Positions 1 through 7,049 of a stretch of 12,982 nucleotides of DNA are shown here, piece by piece (position 1 is the first letter of the stretch; each line of letters starts with the position of its first letter). The notes beneath the pieces are model-generated. The model ran no database searches and was not told the DNA's origin. It saw nothing but the letters and a program-made list of their open reading frames with translations. Source of the DNA: Proteiniphilum sp. UBA5384 (lineage in GTDB: Bacteria; Bacteroidota; Bacteroidia; Bacteroidales; Dysgonomonadaceae); NCBI RefSeq assembly GCF_002410825.1, contig NZ_DHOS01000052.1, positions 92,759-105,740 on the forward strand. The letters are read 5' to 3'. Position numbers and translations under genes: made by a program.

Positions 1-16
1 GAGTCTTCTTAACACA

Positions 17-1279
17 CTATTTGTTGAATTGCTTGAGAATTACACTTGCGTTGTGTCCCCCAAAGCCAAAAGTATTAGATAACGCAGCTCTTATCTTCCT
101 TTTTTGAGCTTTGTTGAATGTGAAATTCAGATTGTAATCAATTTCCGGATCGTTATCCCCTTCTTCATGGTTGATGGTCGGGGGAACTATCTGATCCCTT
201 ATTGCCAGAATAGTGAACATCGCTTCGAGAGCGCCGGCTCCTCCCAAAAGGTGACCGGTCATCGATTTGGTAGAACTGATGTTCAAATTATAGGCATGTT
301 CACCAAATACATCGAGAATCGCTTTCACTTCCGAGATATCACCCACAGGGGTAGATGTGCCGTGTACGTTGATGTAATCGATCTCATCCGGATTTATTTC
401 TGCATCTTCCAGTGCATTTCGCATTACCAGTTTAGCTCCTAACCCTTCGGGATGGGAAGCCGTGATGTGGTGTGCGTCAGCTGACATGCCTCCACCTACT
501 ACCTCTGCATAAATCTTTGCCCCGCGTGCCAGTGCATGCTCCAACTCCTCAAGGATGAGGCCTGTCCCGCCTTCCCCGATCACGAACCCGTCGCGGCTTG
601 CGCTGAAAGGACGTGATGCTGTTTGCGGTGAGTCGTTGCGGGTGGATAGTGCGTGCATGGCGTTGAATCCTCCCACTGCCGAGGGACTGATTGTTGCTTC
701 GGCACCACCTGTCACAATGGCATTGGCCTTGCCCAGACGAATAAGGTTGAATGCGTCGATAATAGCATTGGTAGAGGAAGCACAAGCCGACACGGTTGCA
801 TAGTTGGGACCTCTCAGTCCATAAATCATAGAGATATGGCCGGCAGCAATATCCGCTATCATTTTCGGAATGAAAAAGGGGTTGAATCGAGGCCCTTTGT
901 CCATACTGGTATAATAATTACCCACTTCCTCTTCAAATGTCCTGATTCCTCCGATTCCGGCAGAAAAAATAACCCCGATACGGTCTACGTTCTCTTTTTC
1001 GAGATCGAGCCCCGAATCTTCCATCGCTTCTTTGGCTGCATGGACGGCAAGCTGGGCGTATCGGTCGTATTTTCTGGCCTCTTTGCGATCAAACAGATCA
1101 CTCGGATCGAAATCTTTTACTTCGCAGGCGAACTGCGTTTTGAAAAGCGATGCATCAAAATGAGTAATAGGCCCGGCTCCACTCTTACCCGCCAATGCGT
1201 TGTCCCATGTGGTCTTCACGTCATTACCAAGGGGGGTAATCGCTCCCAGGCCTGTTACTACTACTCTTTTTAACTCCAT
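17..1279 (-). CDS. fabF: 3-oxoacyl-[acyl-carrier-protein] synthase II (FabF)
   Basis: Condensing enzyme of type II fatty-acid synthesis: joins malonyl-ACP to an acyl-ACP and releases CO2, in the cytoplasm. The 420 residues match the usual FabF length. The thiolase-fold Cys-His-His triad is visible: nucleophile C166 in VSACASST, H306 in NVHGTSTP and H343 in MTGHLLGGAGA, with K338 just before it. The C-terminal gating loop SNTFGFGGHN (401-410) is intact. The start MELKRVVVTGLG is the normal family N-terminus, and the ATG lies 9 bases behind the acpP stop, so the two genes are one transcript with acpP first. No promoter is seen between them. Only 16 bases remain beyond the stop, so any third gene (rnc often follows in Bacteroidetes, from general knowledge) is out of view. 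Identification is firm. Confidence 0.97.
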   Translation of the reverse strand: MELKRVVVTGLGAITPLGNDVKTTWDNALAGKSGAGPITHFDASLFKTQFACEVKDFDPSDLFDRKEARKYDRYAQLAVHAAKEAMEDSGLDLEKENVDRIGVIFSAGIGGIRTFEEEVGNYYTSMDKGPRFNPFFIPKMIADIAAGHISMIYGLRGPNYATVSACASSTNAIIDAFNLIRLGKANAIVTGGAEATISPSAVGGFNAMHALSTRNDSPQTASRPFSASRDGFVIGEGGTGLILEELEHALARGAKIYAEVVGGGMSADAHHITASHPEGLGAKLVMRNALEDAEINPDEIDYINVHGTSTPVGDISEVKAILDVFGEHAYNLNISSTKSMTGHLLGGAGALEAMFTILAIRDQIVPPTINHEEGDNDPEIDYNLNFTFNKAQKRKIRAALSNTFGFGGHNASVILKQFNK

Positions 1280-1288
1280 AAAAATGGA

Positions 1289-1525
1289 TTATTTTGCGTG
1301 TTGTTCTACGTAAGAAATGGCGTCACCAACCGTAGAGATTTTTTCTGCCTGATCGTCAGGAATTGAGATGTTGAATTCTTTTTCGAATTCCATGATCAAT
1401 TCAACCGTATCAAGAGAGTCAGCTCCCAAATCATTAGTGAAGCTTGCAGTTTCTGTAACTTCAACTTCTTCAACACCTAATTTATCGACGATAATCGATT
1501 TTACTCTTTGTGCTACTTCAGACAT
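1289..1525 (-). CDS. acpP: acyl carrier protein
   Basis: Carries growing acyl chains as thioesters on a 4'-phosphopantetheine arm for the fatty-acid synthase enzymes, including FabF encoded next to it. It has 78 residues, the standard size, and is strongly acidic as usual. The attachment serine is S37 in the DSLDTVEL motif (36-43), preceded by the typical NDLGA. The helix III/IV region with DDQAEKISTVGDAISYV is also typical. The ATG at 1525 is the only sensible start. The upstream leader is very AT-rich and has no clear Shine-Dalgarno site, as is normal in Bacteroidetes. It is the first gene of an acpP-fabF operon, divergent from purN. Confidence 0.98.
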   Translation of the reverse strand: MSEVAQRVKSIIVDKLGVEEVEVTETASFTNDLGADSLDTVELIMEFEKEFNISIPDDQAEKISTVGDAISYVEQHAK

Positions 1526-1563
1526 AACTTTCGATATTAATTAATAAATAAAAAATTTATTCT

Positions 1564-1571
1564 TAAATTTG
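1564..1571 (+). promoter_or_regulatory. candidate purN -7 box
   Basis: TAAATTTG is an exact match to TAnnTTTG and is followed by GC. It would start a transcript near 1578, about 98 bases before the purN ATG. No good TTTG -33 box sits 19-21 bases upstream. It lies only a few bases from the opposed acpP -7 box, so the two promoters may interfere. Confidence 0.35.
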
Positions 1572-1576
1572 CGCTG

Positions 1577-1609
1577 CAAAGTAACACAATTTTTCTCTAA
1601 TTGTGCAAA
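1577..1609 (-). promoter_or_regulatory. candidate acpP-fabF promoter
   Basis: Read on the minus strand, a TTTG (1609-1606) is followed after 22 bases by TTACTTTG (1584-1577), one mismatch from the Bacteroidetes -7 consensus TAnnTTTG. Transcription would start near 1570, leaving an AT-rich leader of about 45 bases before acpP. The spacing is slightly longer than the usual 19-21 bases. Assigned by motif only. Confidence 0.4.
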
Positions 1610-1675
1610 CTTTTGCCCATTAAAATCAAGAAAAGTGCACAAATGGCGTTGTTTTGTGCAAAAAAACACCTTTTT

Positions 1676-2308
1676 ATGACTCATATCGCGTTGTTTGCAT
1701 CGGGAAGCGGAAGTAATGCAGAGAATATTGTCCGCTATTTTTCCGGAAAAGAAGATATATCCATCCCTCTTATCATTTCTAATAAGAGAGATGCGTATGT
1801 GCATGAACGTGCCAGTCGGCTAGGAATCCCTTCCTTTACTTTCACCAAGGCTGAGTTCGATGAGGGCTCGGGAATAATAGATTTACTGCGTTCATTTAGC
1901 GTAGACTATATTGTATTGGCGGGCTTTTTATTGAAAATATCACATCCGTTTCTTGCTACTTATCCCTCCAGGATTATCAACATTCATCCGGCCTTGTTGC
2001 CCAAATTCGGCGGCAAGGGGATGTATGGCGATCGGGTGCATCAGGCGGTTGTGGAGGCGGGAGAGAAAGTGTCGGGCATCACTATTCATTATATTGATGA
2101 GCATTATGACGAGGGAGATATTATTTTTCAGGCGACCTGTAAGGTAGCTGGAGATACTCCTGAAGAAGTGGCACGAAAGGTACATGCGTTGGAATATGCC
2201 TGCTTTCCAAAAGTAATAGAGGCTATTATACATGGAGAGGATCCCCGAAATTCTGTCTTTCCTGACGAAAGAGAAGATAGCAGAGGGTACCCTCCCCAAA
2301 AAAAATGA
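1676..2308 (+). CDS. purN: phosphoribosylglycinamide formyltransferase (GART, PurN)
   Basis: Transfers the formyl group of 10-formyltetrahydrofolate to glycinamide ribonucleotide, the third step of de novo purine synthesis, in the cytoplasm. The 210-residue product starts MTHIALFASGSGSNAENI, which holds the phosphate-binding GSGSN loop (10-14). The catalytic trio by homology with E. coli N106/H108/D144 is N102 and H104 in NIHPALLPKFGGKG, and D145 in HYDEGD. The open frame reaches upstream to a TTG at 1601, but the ATG at 1676 is preferred because the family begins at this beta strand. The last 20 or so residues are a charged, probably disordered tail. Single gene, divergent from acpP; tRNA-Leu begins 51 bases after its stop. 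Confidence 0.95.
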   Translation: MTHIALFASGSGSNAENIVRYFSGKEDISIPLIISNKRDAYVHERASRLGIPSFTFTKAEFDEGSGIIDLLRSFSVDYIVLAGFLLKISHPFLATYPSRIINIHPALLPKFGGKGMYGDRVHQAVVEAGEKVSGITIHYIDEHYDEGDIIFQATCKVAGDTPEEVARKVHALEYACFPKVIEAIIHGEDPRNSVFPDEREDSRGYPPQKK

Positions 2309-2339
2309 TATGAAAAACATCTGGAAGTAAAATAAATCG

Positions 2340-2347
2340 TATCTTTG
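2340..2347 (+). promoter_or_regulatory. -7 box of the tRNA-Leu promoter
   Basis: TATCTTTG, an exact TAnnTTTG match, lies 12 bases before the first base of the mature tRNA. It is followed by CA, the extension seen at other boxes here. No TTTG -33 element is obvious upstream. The tRNA therefore probably has its own promoter just behind the purN stop. Confidence 0.6.
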
Positions 2348-2359
2348 CACTTCGCTCTT

Positions 2360-2441
2360 GCGGCCGTGGCGTAATTGGTAGCCGCGCTAGACTTAGGATC
2401 TAGTGCCGAGAGGCGTGGGGGTTCGAGTCCCTTCGGCCGCA
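2360..2441 (+). tRNA. tRNA-Leu (anticodon UAG)
   Basis: Class II tRNA folded by hand. The 7-bp acceptor stem is GCGGCCG (2360-2366) with CGGCCGC (2434-2440), then discriminator A2441. The anticodon stem CTAGA/TCTAG (2387-2391, 2399-2403) closes loop CTTAGGA, giving anticodon TAG (2394-2396), which reads CUA and probably other CUN leucine codons. A long variable arm at 2404-2416 has a GCC/GGC stem, as expected for leucine. The T arm (2417-2433) carries TTCGAGT. The 3' CCA is not encoded: the following bases are CAG, so it must be added after transcription. Confidence 0.97.
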
Positions 2442-2462
2442 CAGTAAATTAAGATTTGTAGG

Positions 2463-2499
2463 AAATCCCTGAAAGCAAAACTGCTTTTGGGGATTTTTT
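2463..2499 (+). terminator. intrinsic terminator after tRNA-Leu
   Basis: AAATCCC (2463-2469) pairs with GGGATTT (2490-2496). Inside it AAAGCA pairs with TGCTTT, separated by short internal mismatches, and a run of six T (2494-2499) follows. It lies 21 bases beyond the tRNA 3' end. It is the clearest rho-independent terminator in the window. Confidence 0.85.
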
Positions 2500-2608
2500 A
2501 GTGTACCGGTATTATCGGTCGAAATTTACTTGGCTTAATTCATTGGCAAAACGGTGAATGCCCGATTCAATTTTTCGGATAGTGCCGGGACGAAGTGTCT
2601 TTTGATAA

Positions 2609-2627
2609 TATCCGGTCTATGCGGATA
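2609..2627 (-). terminator. weak hairpin behind the feo operon
   Basis: Read on the minus strand, TATCCG and CGGATA form a 6-bp stem with a 7-base loop, 6 bases after the stop of the Cys-rich peptide gene. There is no real T tract, only TTATC. It may end the feo transcript, but the assignment is weak. Confidence 0.25.
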
Positions 2628-2633
2628 AGCCAT

Positions 2634-2801
2634 TCATCTAGATTCGGTCGTAGCATCTTGCTTCTTTGGGATTGTGCATCCCGGACAGCTGCCACAGATA
2701 GAGTGATCCTTTTTGATGAAAAAGAAACGATAGACCCCCCGTGCGAGGACGATCCCCACGACGATGCCGATGATGATAACGATAAACAGTTGCAAATCCA
2801 T
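2634..2801 (-). CDS. FeoB-associated Cys-rich membrane protein
   Basis: A 55-residue protein starting MDLQLFIV. It has one membrane helix (about residues 3-20), a basic stretch (R21 to K31) and a short tail with CxxCxxC at C36, C39 and C42 (CGSCPGC). This layout is that of the small Cys-rich peptides annotated beside feoB in many Bacteroidetes and Firmicutes. Their role is not firmly known; handling of ferrous iron at the FeoB pore or metal sensing is a fair inference. The open frame extends upstream into feoB, but the ATG at 2801 is chosen because it sits 32 bases after the feoB stop and places the helix at the N-terminus. It is the last gene of the feo operon and is easily missed because of its size. 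Confidence 0.85.
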   Translation of the reverse strand: MDLQLFIVIIIGIVVGIVLARGVYRFFFIKKDHSICGSCPGCTIPKKQDATTESR

Positions 2802-2833
2802 ATTTTTATAACAGTGGAATGGGCAAAAAGTTT

Positions 2834-5350
2834 TTAAATCAATAAGTTTCCAATCTGATATGTCAGAAATGCCACTAACCAGGCGAGGCCTGTGGAATAG
2901 AGCATGCTGAAGAGTGCCCATCTCCATGAGTGGGACTCCTCCTTGATAGCTACCACAGTTGCTATACAAGGGAAGTAAATCAGTACGAAAAGTAAAAATC
3001 CTGCCACTACGAGTGGGGTGAAGACAGGTGATCCGTCGGGATAAGACTCTGTTTTCAGCCGGTATTGTAACGACTGCTGATCGTCACTGTCGCCGGTATA
3101 AAGAACTCCCATGGTGCTGATGACGATTTCTTTAGCAGCCATTCCCGACAACAGACTCACCGATATCTTCCAGTCGAATCCGAGCGGACGCATCACCGGC
3201 TCGATAAATTTGCCAATATACCCGATATAGGAGTTCTCCTGATGGGTGGTATTGCGAAGGTGTTCTATCTCAGTGATGGCATCTTCTCTCTCATCGCCAC
3301 TTATTTCGTTATTGTCGTATTGCGTGTCTACCAAGGCGATCTCATGGTCGAAGGTGGCATCCCTTTCTGTATTCCGGGGGAAATAGCCCAAGAACCAGAT
3401 CACAATGGAGGCAATCAGGATGGGGCCTCCCATCTTACGCAGGTATTGGCTCGACCGGTCCCACATGTGGATAATGATCGATTTGCCGGTGGGCATGCGG
3501 TAAGGAGGAAGTTCCATTACAAAAGGGGTCTCGTCTTCTTTGAAGGCCGTTTTACGGAGTATCTTTGCCGTAAGTGCGGCTATCAGAATGCCAAAGGCAT
3601 ATAGTCCCAGCATCACCAGGCTCCCATATTTGGGTACAAAAGCACTGACAAAAAGGAGGTAGACCGGCAACCGCGCACTACACGACATGAAAGGCACAAT
3701 GAACATGGTAATCATTCGGCTGCTCCTGCTCTCAATGGTGCGGGTAGCCATGATGGCCGGTACGTTACAGCCAAAACCCATAATGAGGGGGATGAACGAT
3801 TTCCCGTGCAGGCCAATCCGATGCATCAGCTTGTCCATAATGAAAGCTGCCCGGGCCATATAACCCGAGTCTTCCATAAAAGCAATAAAGAGATATAATA
3901 TGACAATATTGGGAAGAAAGACAATGACGCCGCCAACGCCGCCAATGATTCCATCTACGATCAATGCTTTCAAAGGACCTTCCTGCATGTTGTCCCTTAC
4001 GAGGTTGCCCAATTGCTCCACCAGCCACTCGATCCCTTCCATCGGGTAGTTCCCCAACCGGAAAGTGGCTTCGAACATGATCCATAAGAACAGGAAAAAG
4101 AGAGGGAATCCGATGAATTTATGGGTGACGATAGCATCTAGTAATTTTGTTTTTTCGGAAGATTGGGTCTTTTCGGTAAGTGTTTCTTTTAAGCCGCCTG
4201 CGATAAAGCCATAACGGGCGTTAGTGAAGGCCGACTCGGGATCTTCACGGAGTAACCTCTCTATATAAGCACGTTCCTTATCCCTTCGACTGAAGATCTC
4301 CTCTTGCCGGGGCAAGGTGCGGACCCGTTTCTCAATATCTTTATCCCCTTCTAACAGCTTGACGCAGATATACCGTAGTGGCATGTCCCATGCAGCATAT
4401 AGGGCAGGATCCACGTTTTTGAATTCCCTTTCCATAATGCCGATCGATTTCTCTACTACCCTTCCATAGGGGATTTGCACGTAATCAGACTCTTCCTGTT
4501 GATAAACCTCAATCACTTTTTCAAGCAGTTGAGGGATGCCTTCGCCCCTTTTCCCTACGGTGGGTACAATGGGAGTATTGATCAACAATCCGAATGTTTC
4601 ATAATCGAATGTGCGGCCGCTCTCTTCCAGTTCGTCGTACATATTCAACGCGATCACTAACGGCACTTGCAGGTCGATAAGTTCTGTGGTGAGGTACAGG
4701 TTTCGTTCTGCTGCCGATGCCGATACTACGTTCACAATCACGTCCGGTTCTTCTTCAAGAAGGTGCTTCCGTACGTATAATTCTTCAGGGGTGTAGGCCG
4801 ACAGTGAATAGGTACCGGGCAGGTCTACCAGCGTGAATTCGTAGCCCTTATGCCGCAAGGTACCTTCTTTTGAATTGACCGTCACACCGCCATAGTTACC
4901 CACATGCTCATGTGCTCCCGATGCTAGGTTAAAAAGAGTGGTCTTTCCGGAATTGGGATTACCCAGTAGGGCCACCTTTATTTTTTTATCGGTATGGCGG
5001 CTTTCATTTTTGTGGTGCAGTATGATGGGTGCTGTTGCGTTGTCGTGGTCAGCTGCCTCGTCTTGCAGGATATCCTTTTCTTCTGCTTGTCCCCTCCTGT
5101 ATTGGGTATCGTACCACGCATCTTCCGCCAGCATTGATATTTCAATCATCACCGCCTCGCTTCGGCGTAAAGACACCTCATATTCCATGATCTCATACTT
5201 GATGGGATCTTTTAACGGAGCGTTCAGTATTGATTTGACTTCCTCTCCACGCACAAACCCCATTTCCAGTAGGCGTTTCCTGAAAGCCCCGCTGCCATTT
5301 ACTTTTACGATGTATGCTTTTTGTCCTGTTTGTAGTTCTGAAAGACGCAT
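2834..5350 (-). CDS. feoB: ferrous iron transporter, FeoA-FeoB fusion
   Basis: Inner-membrane Fe(II) importer with its GTPase. Residues 1 to about 75 form a FeoA SH3-like domain (MRLSELQTGQ, then FRKRLLEMGFVRGEEV). A hydrophilic linker leads to the G domain: G1 GNPNSGKT (130-137), G2 GGVTV (154-158), G3 DLPG (176-179), G4 NMYD (236-239). The membrane part starts near residue 412 and has the two Gate-type halves. C528 in FGCNVPA and C557 in SCSARLP are the conserved pore cysteines, and a third, C795, lies in FPCIAT. A charged loop of about 50 residues (658-707) lies between membrane segments. The 838 residues equal FeoA plus FeoB of E. coli, so the fusion appears complete. Fused FeoAB is common in Bacteroidetes. 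It is transcribed with the Cys-rich peptide gene downstream. Confidence 0.96.
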   Translation of the reverse strand: MRLSELQTGQKAYIVKVNGSGAFRKRLLEMGFVRGEEVKSILNAPLKDPIKYEIMEYEVSLRRSEAVMIEISMLAEDAWYDTQYRRGQAEEKDILQDEAADHDNATAPIILHHKNESRHTDKKIKVALLGNPNSGKTTLFNLASGAHEHVGNYGGVTVNSKEGTLRHKGYEFTLVDLPGTYSLSAYTPEELYVRKHLLEEEPDVIVNVVSASAAERNLYLTTELIDLQVPLVIALNMYDELEESGRTFDYETFGLLINTPIVPTVGKRGEGIPQLLEKVIEVYQQEESDYVQIPYGRVVEKSIGIMEREFKNVDPALYAAWDMPLRYICVKLLEGDKDIEKRVRTLPRQEEIFSRRDKERAYIERLLREDPESAFTNARYGFIAGGLKETLTEKTQSSEKTKLLDAIVTHKFIGFPLFFLFLWIMFEATFRLGNYPMEGIEWLVEQLGNLVRDNMQEGPLKALIVDGIIGGVGGVIVFLPNIVILYLFIAFMEDSGYMARAAFIMDKLMHRIGLHGKSFIPLIMGFGCNVPAIMATRTIESRSSRMITMFIVPFMSCSARLPVYLLFVSAFVPKYGSLVMLGLYAFGILIAALTAKILRKTAFKEDETPFVMELPPYRMPTGKSIIIHMWDRSSQYLRKMGGPILIASIVIWFLGYFPRNTERDATFDHEIALVDTQYDNNEISGDEREDAITEIEHLRNTTHQENSYIGYIGKFIEPVMRPLGFDWKISVSLLSGMAAKEIVISTMGVLYTGDSDDQQSLQYRLKTESYPDGSPVFTPLVVAGFLLFVLIYFPCIATVVAIKEESHSWRWALFSMLYSTGLAWLVAFLTYQIGNLLI

Positions 5351-5377
5351 TGATGATTGAATTCTTTGTTGAGTTTA

Positions 5378-5385
5378 CAAAGATA
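5378..5385 (-). promoter_or_regulatory. feoAB -7 box with overlapping inverted repeat
   Basis: TATCTTTG on the minus strand matches TAnnTTTG exactly and would start transcription near 5371, about 20 bases before the feoB ATG. It overlaps an inverted repeat CTTTGT-N7-ACAAAG (5364-5382), 19 bp in total. Such a position would suit an operator for an iron-responsive repressor, but the repeat does not match the DtxR or Fur consensus I know. No good -33 box is visible. Confidence 0.5.
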
Positions 5386-5493
5386 AGTGTTTTTTGGCGG
5401 TTTATTTATATTGTTTCTAAATAATAACTCATGGCTGATACTTTAGTCCATATTTTCCGAACGGGTATGTTTCTCAATGCCGTTTTTTCTTTG

Positions 5494-5501
5494 TATTTTT
5501 G
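5494..5501 (+). promoter_or_regulatory. fumC -7 box
   Basis: TATTTTTG matches TAnnTTTG and continues into CAAA, forming the palindrome TTTGCAAA (5498-5505). A weak TTTC lies 20 bases upstream at 5470-5473. A start near 5508 would give a leader of about 115 bases before fumC, which is AT-rich and shows no riboswitch I recognise. The rest of the divergent feoB-fumC gap (5351-5622) shows no convincing gene. Confidence 0.5.
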
Positions 5502-5622
5502 CAAACATATTGCGGTTAGGCTATTCGATCGCTTTTTCGGGAACCGGGGAATGTTAAATATACAAGGCATGCTATTAATAATACAATATTGAAAATTATA
5601 TATAAATTAAAATCAGGAATTT

Positions 5623-7020
5623 ATGGATTACAGAATTGAGAAGGATACATTAGGCGAGGTACAGGTCCCTGCAGACAAGCTATGGGGAGCACAGACCGAG
5701 CGTTCGCGTAACAATTTCAAGATTGGGACTCCCGCTTCCATGCCAAAGGAAATCATTTACGGGTTTGCTTACCTGAAAAAAGGAGCTGCGTACGCCAACC
5801 ATGAACTGGGCGTATTATCAAAAGAGAAACGTGATTATATTGCGCAGGTATGCGATGAGATCCTCGAGGGTAAACTCGACAACCAGTTCCCGTTGGTTAT
5901 CTGGCAGACAGGTTCGGGAACGCAGAGCAATATGAATGTGAACGAGGTGATCGCCAATCGCGCTCACCAACTGGCCGGAAAAACAATCGGAGAGGGTGAA
6001 AAAACCTTGCAACCCAACGATGATGTGAACAAGTCGCAATCGTCGAACGATACTTTCCCCACCGGCATGCATATCGCTTGCTACAAGAAGATCGTGGAAG
6101 TAACGCTTCCGGGATTGCGCCAATTACAAAAAGCGCTGGCTGCCAAATCAAAAGAAATGGAGGATGTGGTGAAGATCGGGCGCACCCACCTTATGGATGC
6201 TACACCTCTTACTTTGGGACAGGAATTCAGCGGGTATGCAGCTCAGGTGGAATATGGCATTAAGGCTATTGAACATACATTGCCGCACCTGGCTGAACTT
6301 GCTCTCGGAGGAACTGCCGTGGGAACGGGATTGAATACTCCCAAGAACTACGATGTAACGGTGGCACGCTATATTTCCGAATTTACCGGTCTTCCATTTA
6401 TAACGGCACCGAATAAATTTGAAGCGCTTGCTTCTCATGATGCGGTGGTAGAAACACACGGGGCATTGAAACAGGTAGCCGTCTCACTCAATAAAATCGC
6501 CAATGATATCCGTCTGCTGGCCTCAGGTCCGAGAAGTGGTATCGGTGAGATTATCATTCCCGCCAACGAACCGGGATCGTCTATTATGCCCGGAAAAGTG
6601 AATCCCACCCAATGCGAAGCACTTACCATGGTATGTGCCCAGGTGATTGGTAATGATATGGCTATTGCCGTGGGCGGTATGCAAGGCCATTTCGAACTAA
6701 ACGTGTTCAAGCCGGTGATGGCTGCCAACTTCCTGCAGAGTGCACAATTGCTGGGTGATGCTGCTGTATCGTTCGATATTCATTGTGTGTCGGGTATCGA
6801 GCCGAACAAACCACGCATCAAGGAGTTGCTTAACAATTCATTGATGCTGGTGACAGCGTTGAATACCAAAATCGGTTATTATAAAGCTGCTGAAATAGCC
6901 AATGCAGCCCATAAGAATGGTACGACACTTAAAGAAGAAGCCGTTCGTTTGGGATATGTCTCCGCAGAAGATTTCGACAAATGGGTACGTCCCGAAGATA
7001 TGATCAAGTCATTGGATTGA
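5623..7020 (+). CDS. fumC: fumarate hydratase class II (FumC)
   Basis: Reversibly hydrates fumarate to L-malate in the TCA cycle (or the reductive branch in anaerobes), cytoplasmic homotetramer. The 465 residues match the class II length. Visible family features in order: N-terminal RIEKDTLGEVQVP; substrate-site GSGTQSNMN (97-105); SSNDTFPTG (140-148); the catalytic-base segment GRTHLMDATP (186-195) with H189; and the mobile signature loop GSSIMPGKVN (318-327), which carries the catalytic serine. The C-terminal domain is complete. The superfamily also includes aspartase, but the GRTHLMDATP and SSNDTFPTG segments and the N-terminus favour fumarase. Class II enzymes lack the iron-sulphur cluster of class I. 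Monocistronic as far as seen, divergent from feo. Confidence 0.95.
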   Translation: MDYRIEKDTLGEVQVPADKLWGAQTERSRNNFKIGTPASMPKEIIYGFAYLKKGAAYANHELGVLSKEKRDYIAQVCDEILEGKLDNQFPLVIWQTGSGTQSNMNVNEVIANRAHQLAGKTIGEGEKTLQPNDDVNKSQSSNDTFPTGMHIACYKKIVEVTLPGLRQLQKALAAKSKEMEDVVKIGRTHLMDATPLTLGQEFSGYAAQVEYGIKAIEHTLPHLAELALGGTAVGTGLNTPKNYDVTVARYISEFTGLPFITAPNKFEALASHDAVVETHGALKQVAVSLNKIANDIRLLASGPRSGIGEIIIPANEPGSSIMPGKVNPTQCEALTMVCAQVIGNDMAIAVGGMQGHFELNVFKPVMAANFLQSAQLLGDAAVSFDIHCVSGIEPNKPRIKELLNNSLMLVTALNTKIGYYKAAEIANAAHKNGTTLKEEAVRLGYVSAEDFDKWVRPEDMIKSLD

Positions 7021-7049
7021 TATAAGTGTTGATTGTATGCGGCGATCAA

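Noticed and set aside
653..1273. 206-codon plus-strand frame opposite fabF
   Set aside because: It is antisense to a complete, motif-verified fabF and its Cys- and His-rich translation resembles no protein family.
1601..1675. TTG start giving purN 25 extra residues
   Set aside because: The family begins at the beta strand MTHIALFASGSGSN, and an ATG is present there.
2360..2500. Integration site or attachment repeat at the tRNA-Leu 3' end
   Set aside because: I find no duplicate of the tRNA 3' segment in the window and no integrase; the tRNA is followed by a normal terminator.
5431..5592. 53-codon plus-strand frame (MADTLVHIFRTGMFLN at the start) between feoB and fumC
   Set aside because: It spans the best fumC promoter box, is not recognised, and ends just before fumC without a plausible ribosome site. 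Probably chance.
5508..5622. Riboswitch in the fumC leader
   Set aside because: The leader is AT-rich with no conserved core of a known class; length alone is not evidence.
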